NCBI GenBank assembly: GCA_004558865.1
Contig: SFCY01000006.1
Coordinates: forward strand, 1-31,487
Direction: 5' to 3'
Length of the DNA stretch: 31,487 nucleotides
Origin: Bacteroidales bacterium
Lineage (GTDB): Bacteria; Bacteroidota; Bacteroidia; Bacteroidales; Bacteroidaceae
In this document: one piece after another, positions 1 to 6,244 of the stretch
Layout of the letters: each line of letters begins with the position of its first letter
How positions within the stretch are numbered: position 1 is the stretch's first letter
Made by a program: the position numbers and the translations under genes
Notes under the pieces: generated by a model
Databases searched by the model: none
The model's input: only the letters and a program-made list of their open reading frames with translations
What the model was told of the DNA's origin: nothing

Positions 1-55
1 TATTTTCCGTGGATTGGATATGTTGTTTCATTTCGTATAGTCCTGACTTCGCCAT
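1..55 (-). CDS. Possible 5' end of a leftward phage gene, cut by window edge
   Basis: Reading the minus strand from an ATG at 55 gives 18 open codons (starting MAKSGLYEMKQ) to the window edge. A TATCTTTG box, matching the Bacteroidales -7 element, lies on the same strand at 123-130, about 70 bases upstream, but no TTTG is seen at the matching -33 position. It would be divergent from the protease gene at 155. Eighteen codons is too little to recognise a family, and the opposite strand is also open from the left edge to 153, so this is only a candidate. Confidence 0.25.
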   Translation of the reverse strand, partial: MAKSGLYEMKQHIQSTEN

Positions 56-102
56 TTTCCTTCCCCTTTACATATAAACTTACCATGAATCCACGGAATA
101 TA
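1..102. repeat. 15-bp inverted repeat pair (1-15 and 88-102)
   Basis: Bases 1-15 and the reverse complement of 88-102 agree at 14 of 15 positions around the shared core CCGTGGATT. The arms enclose 72 bases that hold the start of the possible leftward gene and no complete gene. The left arm touches the window edge, so the repeat may be longer. It could be a pair of operator sites, a recombination site or a hairpin; the sequence does not decide. Confidence 0.5.
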
Positions 103-154
103 TCCGCTGTGTCAGGATGTTTCAAAGATAGAGACACCTTTAAAAGTATATAAT

Positions 155-586
155 ATGGGTACGCAGCAATCCAAAGTAGTAGATGCGGTATGGGACACAG
201 GTGCCACCTGCTCAGCTGTTTCAAGGAGAATAGTCAAGGATCTTGGTCTTATAGAGGATGGGGTTTCTGTAAAGACGGGAATCGCGGGTACATGTGTCGG
301 TACCACCACTCTTTGCTTTGCCTTCCCCGGCAATGGCAGATATTCCGCTTTGGTGGATGCCGATGTGCTTGATGATTTTCCCGGAGCACCTGACTTTATC
401 GTGGGATTGGACATTATAACCCTCGGGGACTTCCGTCTGTCTTTAGACAAAGGTGGCGTTGTTATGACTTTCGTCGCCGACACCACTCTCTTCATGGATA
501 TGCTGCATGGAGACCCGGCGGAAACCCAAAGCAGACTGGCCAGACAGTGGCAACGTGTGAAGCGGATTAGAGGATATATGAAGTAG
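155..586 (+). CDS. Retropepsin-like aspartic protease, prophage-borne
   Basis: The 143-residue product carries VWDTGATCSAVS near residue 12, the D-T-G-A signature of single-domain retroviral-type aspartic proteases (Asp_protease_2-like), and a later GLDIITLGDF segment like the conserved second motif of this family. Such proteins act as homodimers, each chain giving one aspartate. ATG 155 is the only usual start codon in frame; upstream the frame stays open to a TGA at 86-88 and encodes family-like residues (TPLKVYN), so the annotated start may clip the true N-terminus. A 22-codon reading frame (85-153) ends one base before ATG 155. There is no signal peptide, so it should be cytoplasmic. Its substrate is unknown; cleavage of a phage structural protein is conceivable but not shown. 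Confidence 0.75.
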   Translation: MGTQQSKVVDAVWDTGATCSAVSRRIVKDLGLIEDGVSVKTGIAGTCVGTTTLCFAFPGNGRYSALVDADVLDDFPGAPDFIVGLDIITLGDFRLSLDKGGVVMTFVADTTLFMDMLHGDPAETQSRLARQWQRVKRIRGYMK

Positions 587-644
587 CCGTGCCCCCTTGA
601 ACTGTTAAATTTTTCCTCTTCCCCTCATTTTCTCCACCATTTTC

Positions 645-675
645 TTTGCCGTTCCGCTTTTTCTCCCTATCTTTG
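645..675 (+). promoter_or_regulatory. Bacteroidales-type promoter
   Basis: TTTG at 645-648, a 19-base spacer, then TATCTTTG at 668-675 match the TTTG/TAnnTTTG promoter of Bacteroidetes. Transcription should begin near 681-683, at or just inside the first GGATAAAGAACGATG motif. The box and leader resemble those of the promoter at 3365-3394 (TATCTTTG, then AAAGAAACGAT), which suggests a shared phage promoter type. Confidence 0.75.
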
Positions 676-681
676 CCAGCG

Positions 682-752
682 GATAAAGAACGATGGTAGT
701 CCATCCCGGTGAGCAGCGGTTATTGCTCGGACATCAAGGTCGGGCTTTTTTT
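682..752 (+). ncRNA. Candidate small structured RNA
   Basis: A consensus promoter ends at 675 and a hairpin followed by seven T residues lies at 725-752, giving a predicted transcript of about 70 bases with no open reading frame. It starts with the 15-base motif and contains a perfect hairpin GAGCA/TGCTC (711-715 with 724-728), which would compete with the terminator stem. If the terminator is read through, 681-855 can fold into one long imperfect stem. It could be a trans-acting RNA, a leader or attenuator of the operon at 934, or part of a longer structured RNA. No known family is recognised. Confidence 0.4.
725..752 (+). terminator. Intrinsic terminator or attenuator
   Basis: GCTCGG (725-730) and TCGGGC (740-745) form a six-pair stem with two G-U pairs and a nine-base loop, followed by seven T residues. 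The stem is modest, so partial read-through to the genes from 934 is plausible. Confidence 0.5.
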
Positions 753-933
753 ATGCTCGAAAAAAGCGTGAGTAACTGCTCGCAAAAAAGATATTGGCGG
801 TTGCCATTCCGTAGATTTTGATCAGCCCATCGGGTGAAGTCATCGTTCTTTATCCAGCGGAATCGGCAGCCGCTTTTCTATTCTGCCAAGACAAAGGCCC
901 GGCTATCCGGGAAAGGATAAAGAACGATGCATT

Positions 934-1242
934 ATGCAGCAAACAACAATCAACTTCACCGCGCAACAGGTACGGGCGCGTGTGAGCCTTGCAGACAAGG
1001 TGAGAGGACTGTACCGCAGTGTCAACCGTTGGCTGGACGCGAGGAGCGCGTTCTACAGCCGTATCGCTGAGTTTGAGGTGACGCGGCGTGTGGCCATCCG
1101 CATCGGCGTAGTGTTCCCGCTGACCATGGTCGTGGCGGCAGTGTGCGTGGAGCAGAATCCACTGGTGAACATCACTGCCATGGGCGTGAGCGGATGGATT
1201 GTGTACAGGTTGAACAAAGGCGAGAAAGGAGGAGAAGAATGA
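934..1242 (+). CDS. Small phage protein with two predicted membrane segments
   Basis: The 102-residue protein has a hydrophilic N-terminal half and two hydrophobic stretches near residues 51-69 (around VVFPLTMVVAAVC) and 77-92 (around ITAMGVSGWIVY), then a short charged tail ending GEKGGEE. Two short membrane segments and a charged tail fit a holin or another phage membrane protein, but no endolysin is visible nearby and no family is recognised. The ATG follows the third 15-base motif by five bases. It heads a run of five genes joined by short stop-start overlaps, so it is probably read with them from the 645-675 promoter. Function unknown; holin is a guess. Confidence 0.6.
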   Translation: MQQTTINFTAQQVRARVSLADKVRGLYRSVNRWLDARSAFYSRIAEFEVTRRVAIRIGVVFPLTMVVAAVCVEQNPLVNITAMGVSGWIVYRLNKGEKGGEE

Positions 1243-1523
1243 ACACGAACGAAATCATGCAGCAGCTCATCAATGCCGAGATGAAGAAAGGCACCAGGCT
1301 TGTTGTTGAGATTGACGACGTCCTCGGCAAGGATCTCGTAAGCATACGCGTAAGCATGAACGGGACAGCTGCTGCCCTGCTGAAGATGCTGATCTCAGCG
1401 ATGGCCATCAACAAGAAGCTGAAACAGTTCGTCAAGGCCGCTGCCGCAGCTGACGAAGTGCTCAGCGTTGAAGCGATACAGTTCAATGTTGATAAAGCGA
1501 AAGAGGAAGGAGGCGAGGCATGA
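1239..1523 (+). CDS. Hypothetical phage protein, 94 residues
   Basis: I use the ATG at 1239 because it overlaps the previous stop (ATGA), the pattern seen throughout this run; the same frame is open further upstream but inside the preceding gene. The product is small and mostly helical in character, with an alanine-rich stretch (KAAAAADEV, about residues 67-75) and a charged C-terminus. No signal peptide or membrane segment is seen, so a cytoplasmic protein is likely. No family is recognised. Its place between small membrane and soluble genes of the prophage suggests an accessory role, not a virion part. Confidence 0.6.
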   Translation: MNTNEIMQQLINAEMKKGTRLVVEIDDVLGKDLVSIRVSMNGTAAALLKMLISAMAINKKLKQFVKAAAAADEVLSVEAIQFNVDKAKEEGGEA

Positions 1524-1921
1524 AAGCTAAATATAAGCTCTTGGTAGAGACAAGCGATGGAAAAGAGTTTGTCGTCGTCATTCGTGAGTACAGTGCATCC
1601 ACTAAGCCTGCAAGAATGTTCAAGGAACAAGTGAGTATTTTTGACGGCTCCAGGATGAACGTCTTCGGATTAGCCATGATGAAAGTCTATCTGAGAGAGC
1701 TTGCTGAGTCCATCAATGCCGAAAGCCGTGGCAAAGGCACTATTCAAGTTGACTTCCATGATGAATGGTGCGATTTGAACGGCCATAGATGCATGGGGTT
1801 TGAAGTGTATTCATACGACGGCAAAGGTGGTCGTCCCATCTGCAGTATATACTTGATTAGAATAGATGCCAGTGTAAGCTTCTACGATTTGCTGGCCGCG
1901 AAAGGAGGCGACCATGAGTAA
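1520..1921 (+). CDS. Hypothetical phage protein, 133 residues
   Basis: The gene starts inside the preceding stop (ATGA overlap at 1520) and ends past the start of the next gene. The sequence reads as a soluble mixed alpha/beta protein: a strand-rich start (KYKLLVETSDGKEFVVVI), a helical middle (AMMKVYLRELAESINAES) and further strands (GFEVYSYDGKGG, SIYLIRIDAS). It has a few scattered cysteines but no evident metal site. No family is recognised and no function is assigned. The flanking overlaps make co-expression with its neighbours likely. Confidence 0.6.
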   Translation: MKAKYKLLVETSDGKEFVVVIREYSASTKPARMFKEQVSIFDGSRMNVFGLAMMKVYLRELAESINAESRGKGTIQVDFHDEWCDLNGHRCMGFEVYSYDGKGGRPICSIYLIRIDASVSFYDLLAAKGGDHE

Positions 1922-2141
1922 GCTGCTGTTGGACGGCAAGGCCGTAGCCTTGCTTGGCGACTTCTGCTACGTGGACACCCTGCAGAACCGCATAGAGTTG
2001 ATAGACGACGTTAAGGACCGTCTTCTCATGGAGCTCGGCGATAGCGAGAGCGAGGAAGAGCGCAAGACGCTCACCGACTGGATGATCAGCCTGTCGGACA
2101 TGAAGGAAGACTTAAAGAAGATTAGGAGGGCACAACAATGA
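1914..2141 (+). CDS. Hypothetical phage protein, 75 residues, helical
   Basis: The ATG at 1914 lies eight bases inside the previous gene. The 75 residues are strongly charged and predicted helical, with an acidic patch (ELGDSESEEE, about residues 40-49) and a basic end (KKIRRAQQ). No membrane segment, signal or known motif is seen. The size and charge pattern are common among phage accessory proteins, but nothing more specific can be said. Confidence 0.6.
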   Translation: MSKLLLDGKAVALLGDFCYVDTLQNRIELIDDVKDRLLMELGDSESEEERKTLTDWMISLSDMKEDLKKIRRAQQ

Positions 2142-2452
2142 ACAAGGACCTGAAACAGTTTCTCGACTGGCTAAAAGAGAACGACCGCAGCGAGGAAGAG
2201 AAGATGCAGTGCAATCTGCTCGATGAGTACATGAAGACACGCGACAACCTGCCCGGCAAGGGCGTGACGGGCTCGGAGCTGGTCTTTGACCCGAAATCCT
2301 CTGTCGAGATTGCTGATGAGCTTGGTACGATGTACAATATGGACATCGGTGTCATCGCCCAGTACATGTTCCTGCACGAGTTCGGCACGACCACCGCCGA
2401 GGACGGTACGGTGAAATGGGCCATCTGGCGCGACATGGACTTCCAAGTTTAG
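2138..2452 (+). CDS. Hypothetical phage protein, 104 residues
   Basis: Last gene of the five-gene run; it begins in the previous stop (ATGA at 2138) and is followed by a terminator at 2482-2513. The protein is acidic and soluble, with a helical N-terminal half (DLKQFLDWLKENDRSEEEK) and a C-terminal part with several aromatic residues (YMFLHEFG, WAIWRDMDF). No catalytic motif or known domain is recognised. As the run has its own promoter and terminator, these genes may be expressed apart from the structural genes. Confidence 0.6.
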   Translation: MNKDLKQFLDWLKENDRSEEEKMQCNLLDEYMKTRDNLPGKGVTGSELVFDPKSSVEIADELGTMYNMDIGVIAQYMFLHEFGTTTAEDGTVKWAIWRDMDFQV

Positions 2453-2481
2453 GAGACATTTTCTACATTTATATGATGAGG

Positions 2482-2513
2482 GGTGCTGACCGTGAGGCCG
2501 GCACCTTTTTTTT
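2482..2513 (+). terminator. Intrinsic terminator after the five-gene run
   Basis: GGTGC (2482-2486) pairs with GCACC (2501-2505) around a loop with further G-C pairing potential, followed by eight T residues (2506-2513). Confidence 0.8.
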
Positions 2514-2567
2514 CTCATGTTGCCTCAATGTATATGCCAAAGGCTAATATAAAATTAACAATTAAGA

Positions 2568-2599
2568 TTTGCAGTTATGATGGAATAATCGTAAATTTG
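2568..2599 (+). promoter_or_regulatory. Bacteroidales-type promoter
   Basis: TTTG at 2568-2571, a 20-base spacer and TAAATTTG at 2592-2599 are an exact consensus match. It lies in AT-rich DNA after the 2482-2513 terminator and 30 bases before the ATG at 2629. Confidence 0.85.
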
Positions 2600-2628
2600 C
2601 AACGAAATCATTAAATACGGAACTGATT

Positions 2629-2862
2629 ATGTGCAAGGTAAAAAGCATGTATATGAAAGCATTGGAAGGCGTGAGGGCATACAGGCGCGCTTCCAAGGGC
2701 TATTTTTATGACGAATCGGAGACTGTGAGACAGATGAAGAAAGAGTTGTATGATGGTGCTTCCGGATTCTCGACAGATAGGGACAAAATACGTTCGGACT
2801 GGCGTGCCATTTCGGGCGACATAAAGAAAGCATTCAAAAATTTGCAGGCCAGCAATGTCTAA
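2629..2862 (+). CDS. Hypothetical phage protein, 77 residues, basic
   Basis: First gene of a two-gene unit bounded by its own promoter and terminator. The product is short, basic and tyrosine-rich at its N-terminus (VKSMYMKALEGVRAYRRASKG), then helical, with no membrane segment or signal peptide. Its end overlaps the start of the membrane-protein gene at 2855 by eight bases, so the two are probably translated together and may act together. No family is recognised. Confidence 0.65.
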   Translation: MCKVKSMYMKALEGVRAYRRASKGYFYDESETVRQMKKELYDGASGFSTDRDKIRSDWRAISGDIKKAFKNLQASNV

Positions 2863-3289
2863 GCATTCCATCAGCACGCGAGAGACCCAGGTGGATATCG
2901 GCAACACCGTGGGCAAACAAGTGGAGCAAACCGTTTCCGTTGATGACCTGTCCTTGCCAACAGCTCAGGAACTTGAAGCCTACCAAAAGATAAATCCTAA
3001 CATAGTAGAGTTTCTTTTGGAAACATCACGTAAAGAACAGGAACATCGCCACAAGACTGAAGACAAGAAAATGGAAATCATTCGATACTCAGAGCATAAG
3101 AATGGGCGAATGAATTGGTGGGGCATGTTTTTTGCCTTTCTTTCATTGGTTGTCTTGATGGGTCTCTGCGCTTTTGCGCTTTACCTTGACAGGCCTTGGT
3201 TTGCCGGTGCATTTGGGGTTACTGCGGTAGTTTCTATCATTTCGGTTTTTGTTGGTGCTGGAAAAGACATCCCAAACAAGAAACAATAA
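2855..3289 (+). CDS. DUF2335-like membrane protein
   Basis: The 144-residue protein has a long cytoplasmic N-terminal region with a PTAQELEAYQKINPNIVEF segment followed by a charged RKEQEHRHKTEDKK helix, then two predicted membrane segments (about residues 89-110 and 115-134) and a short basic tail. This order (proline-led 'leucine-x-x-tyrosine' helix, EQEHR helix, two C-terminal membrane spans) is the layout I know from DUF2335, a family of uncharacterised small membrane proteins often found on mobile DNA. The assignment is by pattern only. With the preceding gene it forms an AT-rich unit between promoter and terminator. Phage proteins in such units often act on the lysogen, for example by blocking other phages, but that is inference here. 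Confidence 0.7.
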   Translation: MSKHSISTRETQVDIGNTVGKQVEQTVSVDDLSLPTAQELEAYQKINPNIVEFLLETSRKEQEHRHKTEDKKMEIIRYSEHKNGRMNWWGMFFAFLSLVVLMGLCAFALYLDRPWFAGAFGVTAVVSIISVFVGAGKDIPNKKQ

Positions 3290-3307
3290 CATTAGTATTT
3301 GAGATCG

Positions 3308-3337
3308 CCCCGAGACTTGCGTCCCGGGGATTTTTTT
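3308..3337 (+). terminator. Intrinsic terminator after the two-gene cassette
   Basis: CCCCG (3308-3312) pairs with CGGGG (3325-3329), and GAC (3314-3316) with GTC (3321-3323) inside it, leaving a TTGC tetraloop and one A-C mismatch. Seven T residues follow (3331-3337). Confidence 0.9.
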
Positions 3338-3364
3338 GACCACACGTTTCTTTTCCGCTGTATT

Positions 3365-3394
3365 TTTGCCGCAATCCATCAATGCTTATCTTTG
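3365..3394 (+). promoter_or_regulatory. Bacteroidales-type promoter for the structural genes
   Basis: TTTG at 3365-3368, an 18-base spacer and TATCTTTG at 3387-3394. The spacer is one base shorter than usual. The predicted start is about ten bases before the ATG at 3411. This probably drives the structural genes from 3411 to 7860. Confidence 0.75.
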
Positions 3395-3410
3395 CGGAAA
3401 AGAAACGATT

Positions 3411-4475
3411 ATGGCAATCACTATCAGCAACGGACTCAGCGGCAAGTATTTCTCCATGAGCGTACCCGACATGGCATGTACCATCGGCGGCTACCGCATG
3501 GGCGTGAAAATTCTCATCAGCCCCGACAGTAAGTCATGGACGGAGATCTACTCCGAATACCTGTACCCACTGGACGGGAGCATCACCCTTTCCGACCTGG
3601 GCAACCTGCTCACCCCCTATGCCCGCCAGATGCTCGTGGTGGACGTGAAGATACAGCTGACCGAAGAATATGCAGACAGCAACAGCATAGCGTCGAGCCA
3701 GGAACAGACCTTCACGCTGGTCTATTGCGAGGCCGACATCCCAACCACCTGCGAGGACTGGACGACGAACCACTTCCTCTCGCTGCTGCTCGGAACGAAG
3801 CTCACGGCCCCGGGCCGTCTCGAATACCTCCATTTCATCGGTAGCGACACCGCCGTCTGCACCGCCACCTATACCGACGGCAGCACCGCGTCGTTCACGC
3901 CCGTGGTCATCGGCGGCAACAACAACTACACCACCATCGACGTGAGCCCCGACCGCTTCACCACTGCCGGCAAGACCCTTGCCGCCTATACCATCACGGC
4001 GGGCAGTCGCCGCCAGCAGTACGACATCGACTTTAGGAAGCCCGACTGCGCCCCGGTGCTGCTCTTCACCAACTCGTTCGGCTGCGATGAGCTGATGTAC
4101 TGTACCGGCCTTGCCACGAAAGCCCCCACCTTCAAGCGCGACTCCGCCTATATCGGCGGCAAGAAGAAGAACTATCGAATCCAAGAGACCCGCACGTTCA
4201 AGGCCGACACCGGCCCGCTGAGCGAGGACATGGCCGACTGGTTCGGCGAGGTGATGCGGTCGCCCTACGTGCGCCTTGTGACCTTCCGTAACGGTCGGCC
4301 CAACGTAGGCCGCGAGATCGTGATTGACGACAGCAAGACCGAGCAGACCAACGCCCTCGACGAGCAGCCTCGCTTCACCTTCAGCTATGAGTACGCGCAG
4401 CGCAACCATAACGTGGTGGAGCTGGAGCGCGAGGGCAGAATCTTCGACAACACATTCGACTACACCTTTAATTAG
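3411..4475 (+). CDS. Probable phage structural protein, 354 residues
   Basis: I choose the ATG at 3411, just after the promoter at 3365-3394; upstream codons in the same frame overlap the promoter and are not credible. The protein has an extended, strand-rich composition with many Thr, Asp, Ser and Tyr residues and no signal peptide or membrane span. A middle section (SDTAVCTATYTDGSTASFTPVVIG) reads like a beta-sandwich. It is the first gene of the structural cluster, ahead of the portal-like gene. A virion or tail component is likely from position and composition, but no family is recognised. The stop codon runs directly into a heptamer repeat. Confidence 0.6.
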   Translation: MAITISNGLSGKYFSMSVPDMACTIGGYRMGVKILISPDSKSWTEIYSEYLYPLDGSITLSDLGNLLTPYARQMLVVDVKIQLTEEYADSNSIASSQEQTFTLVYCEADIPTTCEDWTTNHFLSLLLGTKLTAPGRLEYLHFIGSDTAVCTATYTDGSTASFTPVVIGGNNNYTTIDVSPDRFTTAGKTLAAYTITAGSRRQQYDIDFRKPDCAPVLLFTNSFGCDELMYCTGLATKAPTFKRDSAYIGGKKKNYRIQETRTFKADTGPLSEDMADWFGEVMRSPYVRLVTFRNGRPNVGREIVIDDSKTEQTNALDEQPRFTFSYEYAQRNHNVVELEREGRIFDNTFDYTFN

Positions 4476-4516
4476 TTAGGAGTTAGGAGTTAGGAGTTAG
4501 GAATTAAGAGTTAAAG
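4475..4516 (+). repeat. Heptamer tandem repeat (GTTAGGA)
   Basis: Four exact copies of GTTAGGA run from 4475 to 4502, followed by two degenerate units (ATTAAGA, GTTAAAG). The array begins at the last base of the preceding stop codon and ends about 17 bases before the ATG at 4533. Its length could change by slippage and alter the spacing before the next gene. Confidence 0.9.
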
Positions 4517-4532
4517 TAGGGAATCAGAAATA

Positions 4533-4787
4533 ATGGAGAAGAAGCAGAAAGTCATCCATTTCAGTGAGATGCAGCGTTACCTCGACCTCGCCTATCAGCA
4601 CCGGCAGACGTTGAACATCAAAGCCTTCCGCAGCGACGGGCACCGGGTGGAGTACCGCGGATGGCTCGTCCATCACCAGTACTGGAAGGGCGGCTACATG
4701 CGCATCGTCAACCCCATGAGCCACCAGCTGCGGTTGCTGCCAGAAATATTCATCTATGAAGTTAACGGAATGAAAGTATATCTATGA
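4533..4787 (+). CDS. Hypothetical phage protein, 84 residues
   Basis: A small basic protein rich in His, Arg and Tyr (about residues 19-55 include AYQHRQTLN and RGWLVHHQYWKGG). It lies between a structural protein and the portal-like gene and overlaps the portal start by four bases (ATGA), so it is probably translated with it. A small head-neck factor or a DNA-packaging accessory is possible by position, but nothing in the sequence proves it. Confidence 0.6.
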   Translation: MEKKQKVIHFSEMQRYLDLAYQHRQTLNIKAFRSDGHRVEYRGWLVHHQYWKGGYMRIVNPMSHQLRLLPEIFIYEVNGMKVYL

Positions 4788-6244
4788 GCAATAAAGACTT
4801 AGAACTTATAAAGACCGGGCAGAACGGGAAAGTGCAACACTTCCGCATCATACCCCAGGGCGTGGCGCGTGCCAAGGCCTTCGACTCCATCGCCGAGGAA
4901 TACGGTGGAGACAGCAGCAACGTCTTCGATGAGGACGACGGCACGGTGAACGTCCGCCCGCTCACCATCAACGGCCGCGGCTACCAGTACGTTCCCTTCG
5001 GCGCGGACGACATGCTGCCCCATGAGCTGAGAAGGGCTGTGCTTGGGAACATGATAACTGCCCAGTGCCAGCAGTTCAACACTATCTGCTGCTACGGTCA
5101 GGGACTTCGGTTTGTGGACAGGAAAGAGAAGAAGGATGTCGATTTTCCCGACATCCGCGATTTCTGCCTGCGCAACTCCCTGCATGAATGCTTTGCAGAG
5201 CAGTGTACCGACATGCAGATGTACAACTTCAGCGTGACCTGCATCATCCTCTCCCGCGACGGCAGCCGTATCGTCAACGTGCGTCACAAGGAAGCCTGCT
5301 ACTGCCGCTTCGAGTATGCCCCGTCGACAAAATCGGGGAAAATAGAGCACGTATTCTTTGGTGACTTCCGCATCGGTCACTTCAACGAGAAGCGCATCGA
5401 GGCCATCCCGTTGCTTGACTACTGGGACCCTCTCGGTGACCTGGAGATACGCATGGGCAAGCAGCCCGATCCCGCCACCGGCCTTGTCCACAACAAACCC
5501 ACCAGCGACCGCAAGTTCGCCATCCTCTCGCGGATGGCCACCCCCGGCTACCAATACTATCCCGTGCCCTACTACTCGAGCATCTTCAAGGATTCCTGGT
5601 ATGACATCTACCGTCTGATAGGCATCGGCAAGCGTTTTATGATTAAGAACACCTCTGCCCCACGGGTACAGATAGAGGTACATGAAGAATACTGGGACAA
5701 CGTGTGCGACAACGAGCATATCGAGGACGAAGCCGAGCGCCAGCTGCGCAAGGAGCTGGAGAAGCAGAACATCATCGACTTTGTTTGCGGTGTGGAGAAT
5801 GCCGGCAAGGCCCTCGTCACCGGCTACTATATCGACCCCAACGGCAAGGAGAACCGAATGGTTCGCATCATCAATCTCAACGACCCGAGCAAGAAGGAGG
5901 GCGGCAACTGGAGCGACGACATGCAGGAAGCCGCCAACGCCCTCTGCTTCGCCTATGGCGTACACCCCAACCTTGTGGGCGCCACGCCGGGCAAGAGCCA
6001 GATGAACAACTCCGGCTCGGACAAGCGCGAGCTCTTCACCCTGAAACAGGCGCTCGAAAAGATCTATCATGACGTGATGGCCAAGCCCTACCACGTCATC
6101 CTGCATTACAACGGGTGGTCGGACAGGTGCACCGTCGACGTGCCGATGCTCATGCTTACCACCCTCGATGAGAACAAGGATGCCAAGAAAGTTAGTTTAA
6201 ACTCAAATCAAGACGACGATGGAGATAACGATTACCAAGAGTGA
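4784..6244 (+). CDS. Phage portal-like protein
   Basis: The 486-residue protein fits a phage portal in length and in its C-terminal half: a FAYGVHPNLVGATPGKSQMN segment near residue 390, followed by a long helix with SGSDKRELFTLKQALEKIY, resembles the 'G-V-P-P-x-L-L-G' plus stem-helix region of portal families. Portals form a twelve-subunit ring at one capsid vertex through which DNA is packed and to which the tail attaches. The N-terminal region (FGADDMLPHELRRAV, CQQFNTICCYGQGLRF) also looks like the start of portals that describe a leading clip. The acidic end (NQDDDGDNDYQE) overlaps the next gene by 26 bases. No terminase gene lies beside it in this window, which is unusual. Assignment by pattern, not by search. 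Confidence 0.65.
   Translation: MSNKDLELIKTGQNGKVQHFRIIPQGVARAKAFDSIAEEYGGDSSNVFDEDDGTVNVRPLTINGRGYQYVPFGADDMLPHELRRAVLGNMITAQCQQFNTICCYGQGLRFVDRKEKKDVDFPDIRDFCLRNSLHECFAEQCTDMQMYNFSVTCIILSRDGSRIVNVRHKEACYCRFEYAPSTKSGKIEHVFFGDFRIGHFNEKRIEAIPLLDYWDPLGDLEIRMGKQPDPATGLVHNKPTSDRKFAILSRMATPGYQYYPVPYYSSIFKDSWYDIYRLIGIGKRFMIKNTSAPRVQIEVHEEYWDNVCDNEHIEDEAERQLRKELEKQNIIDFVCGVENAGKALVTGYYIDPNGKENRMVRIINLNDPSKKEGGNWSDDMQEAANALCFAYGVHPNLVGATPGKSQMNNSGSDKRELFTLKQALEKIYHDVMAKPYHVILHYNGWSDRCTVDVPMLMLTTLDENKDAKKVSLNSNQDDDGDNDYQE

Larger units (their letters stand above)
681..929. repeat. Three copies of GGATAAAGAACGATG (two direct, one inverted)
   Basis: Exact 15-base copies are at 681-695 (+), 841-855 (as its reverse complement) and 915-929 (+). 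The first sits at the predicted transcription start of the 645-675 promoter and the third ends five bases before the ATG at 934. In RNA, the middle copy can pair perfectly with either outer copy but not both. Next to the first pair, CCCGGTG (705-711) can pair with CATCGGG (830-836) with one G-U, extending the stem past an internal loop. Exact recurrence of 15 bases within 250 is far beyond chance. Confidence 0.85.
587..933. other. Intergenic stretch with promoter, hairpins and three 15-bp motifs
   Basis: No credible coding region lies here. The stretch holds a strong promoter (645-675), a short terminated unit, several hairpins, and three copies of one 15-base motif, two direct and one inverted. 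The individual parts are entered separately. Confidence 0.7.

Noticed and set aside
681..855. Invertible promoter between the inverted 15-bp motifs
   Set aside because: The only strong promoter lies outside the inverted segment, and no promoter is seen inside it on either strand. I kept inversion only as an alternative.
4799..6106. Minus-strand frame of 435 codons opposite the portal-like gene
   Set aside because: It has valine- and histidine-rich composition typical of antisense frames, no start context, and lies opposite a well-supported gene.
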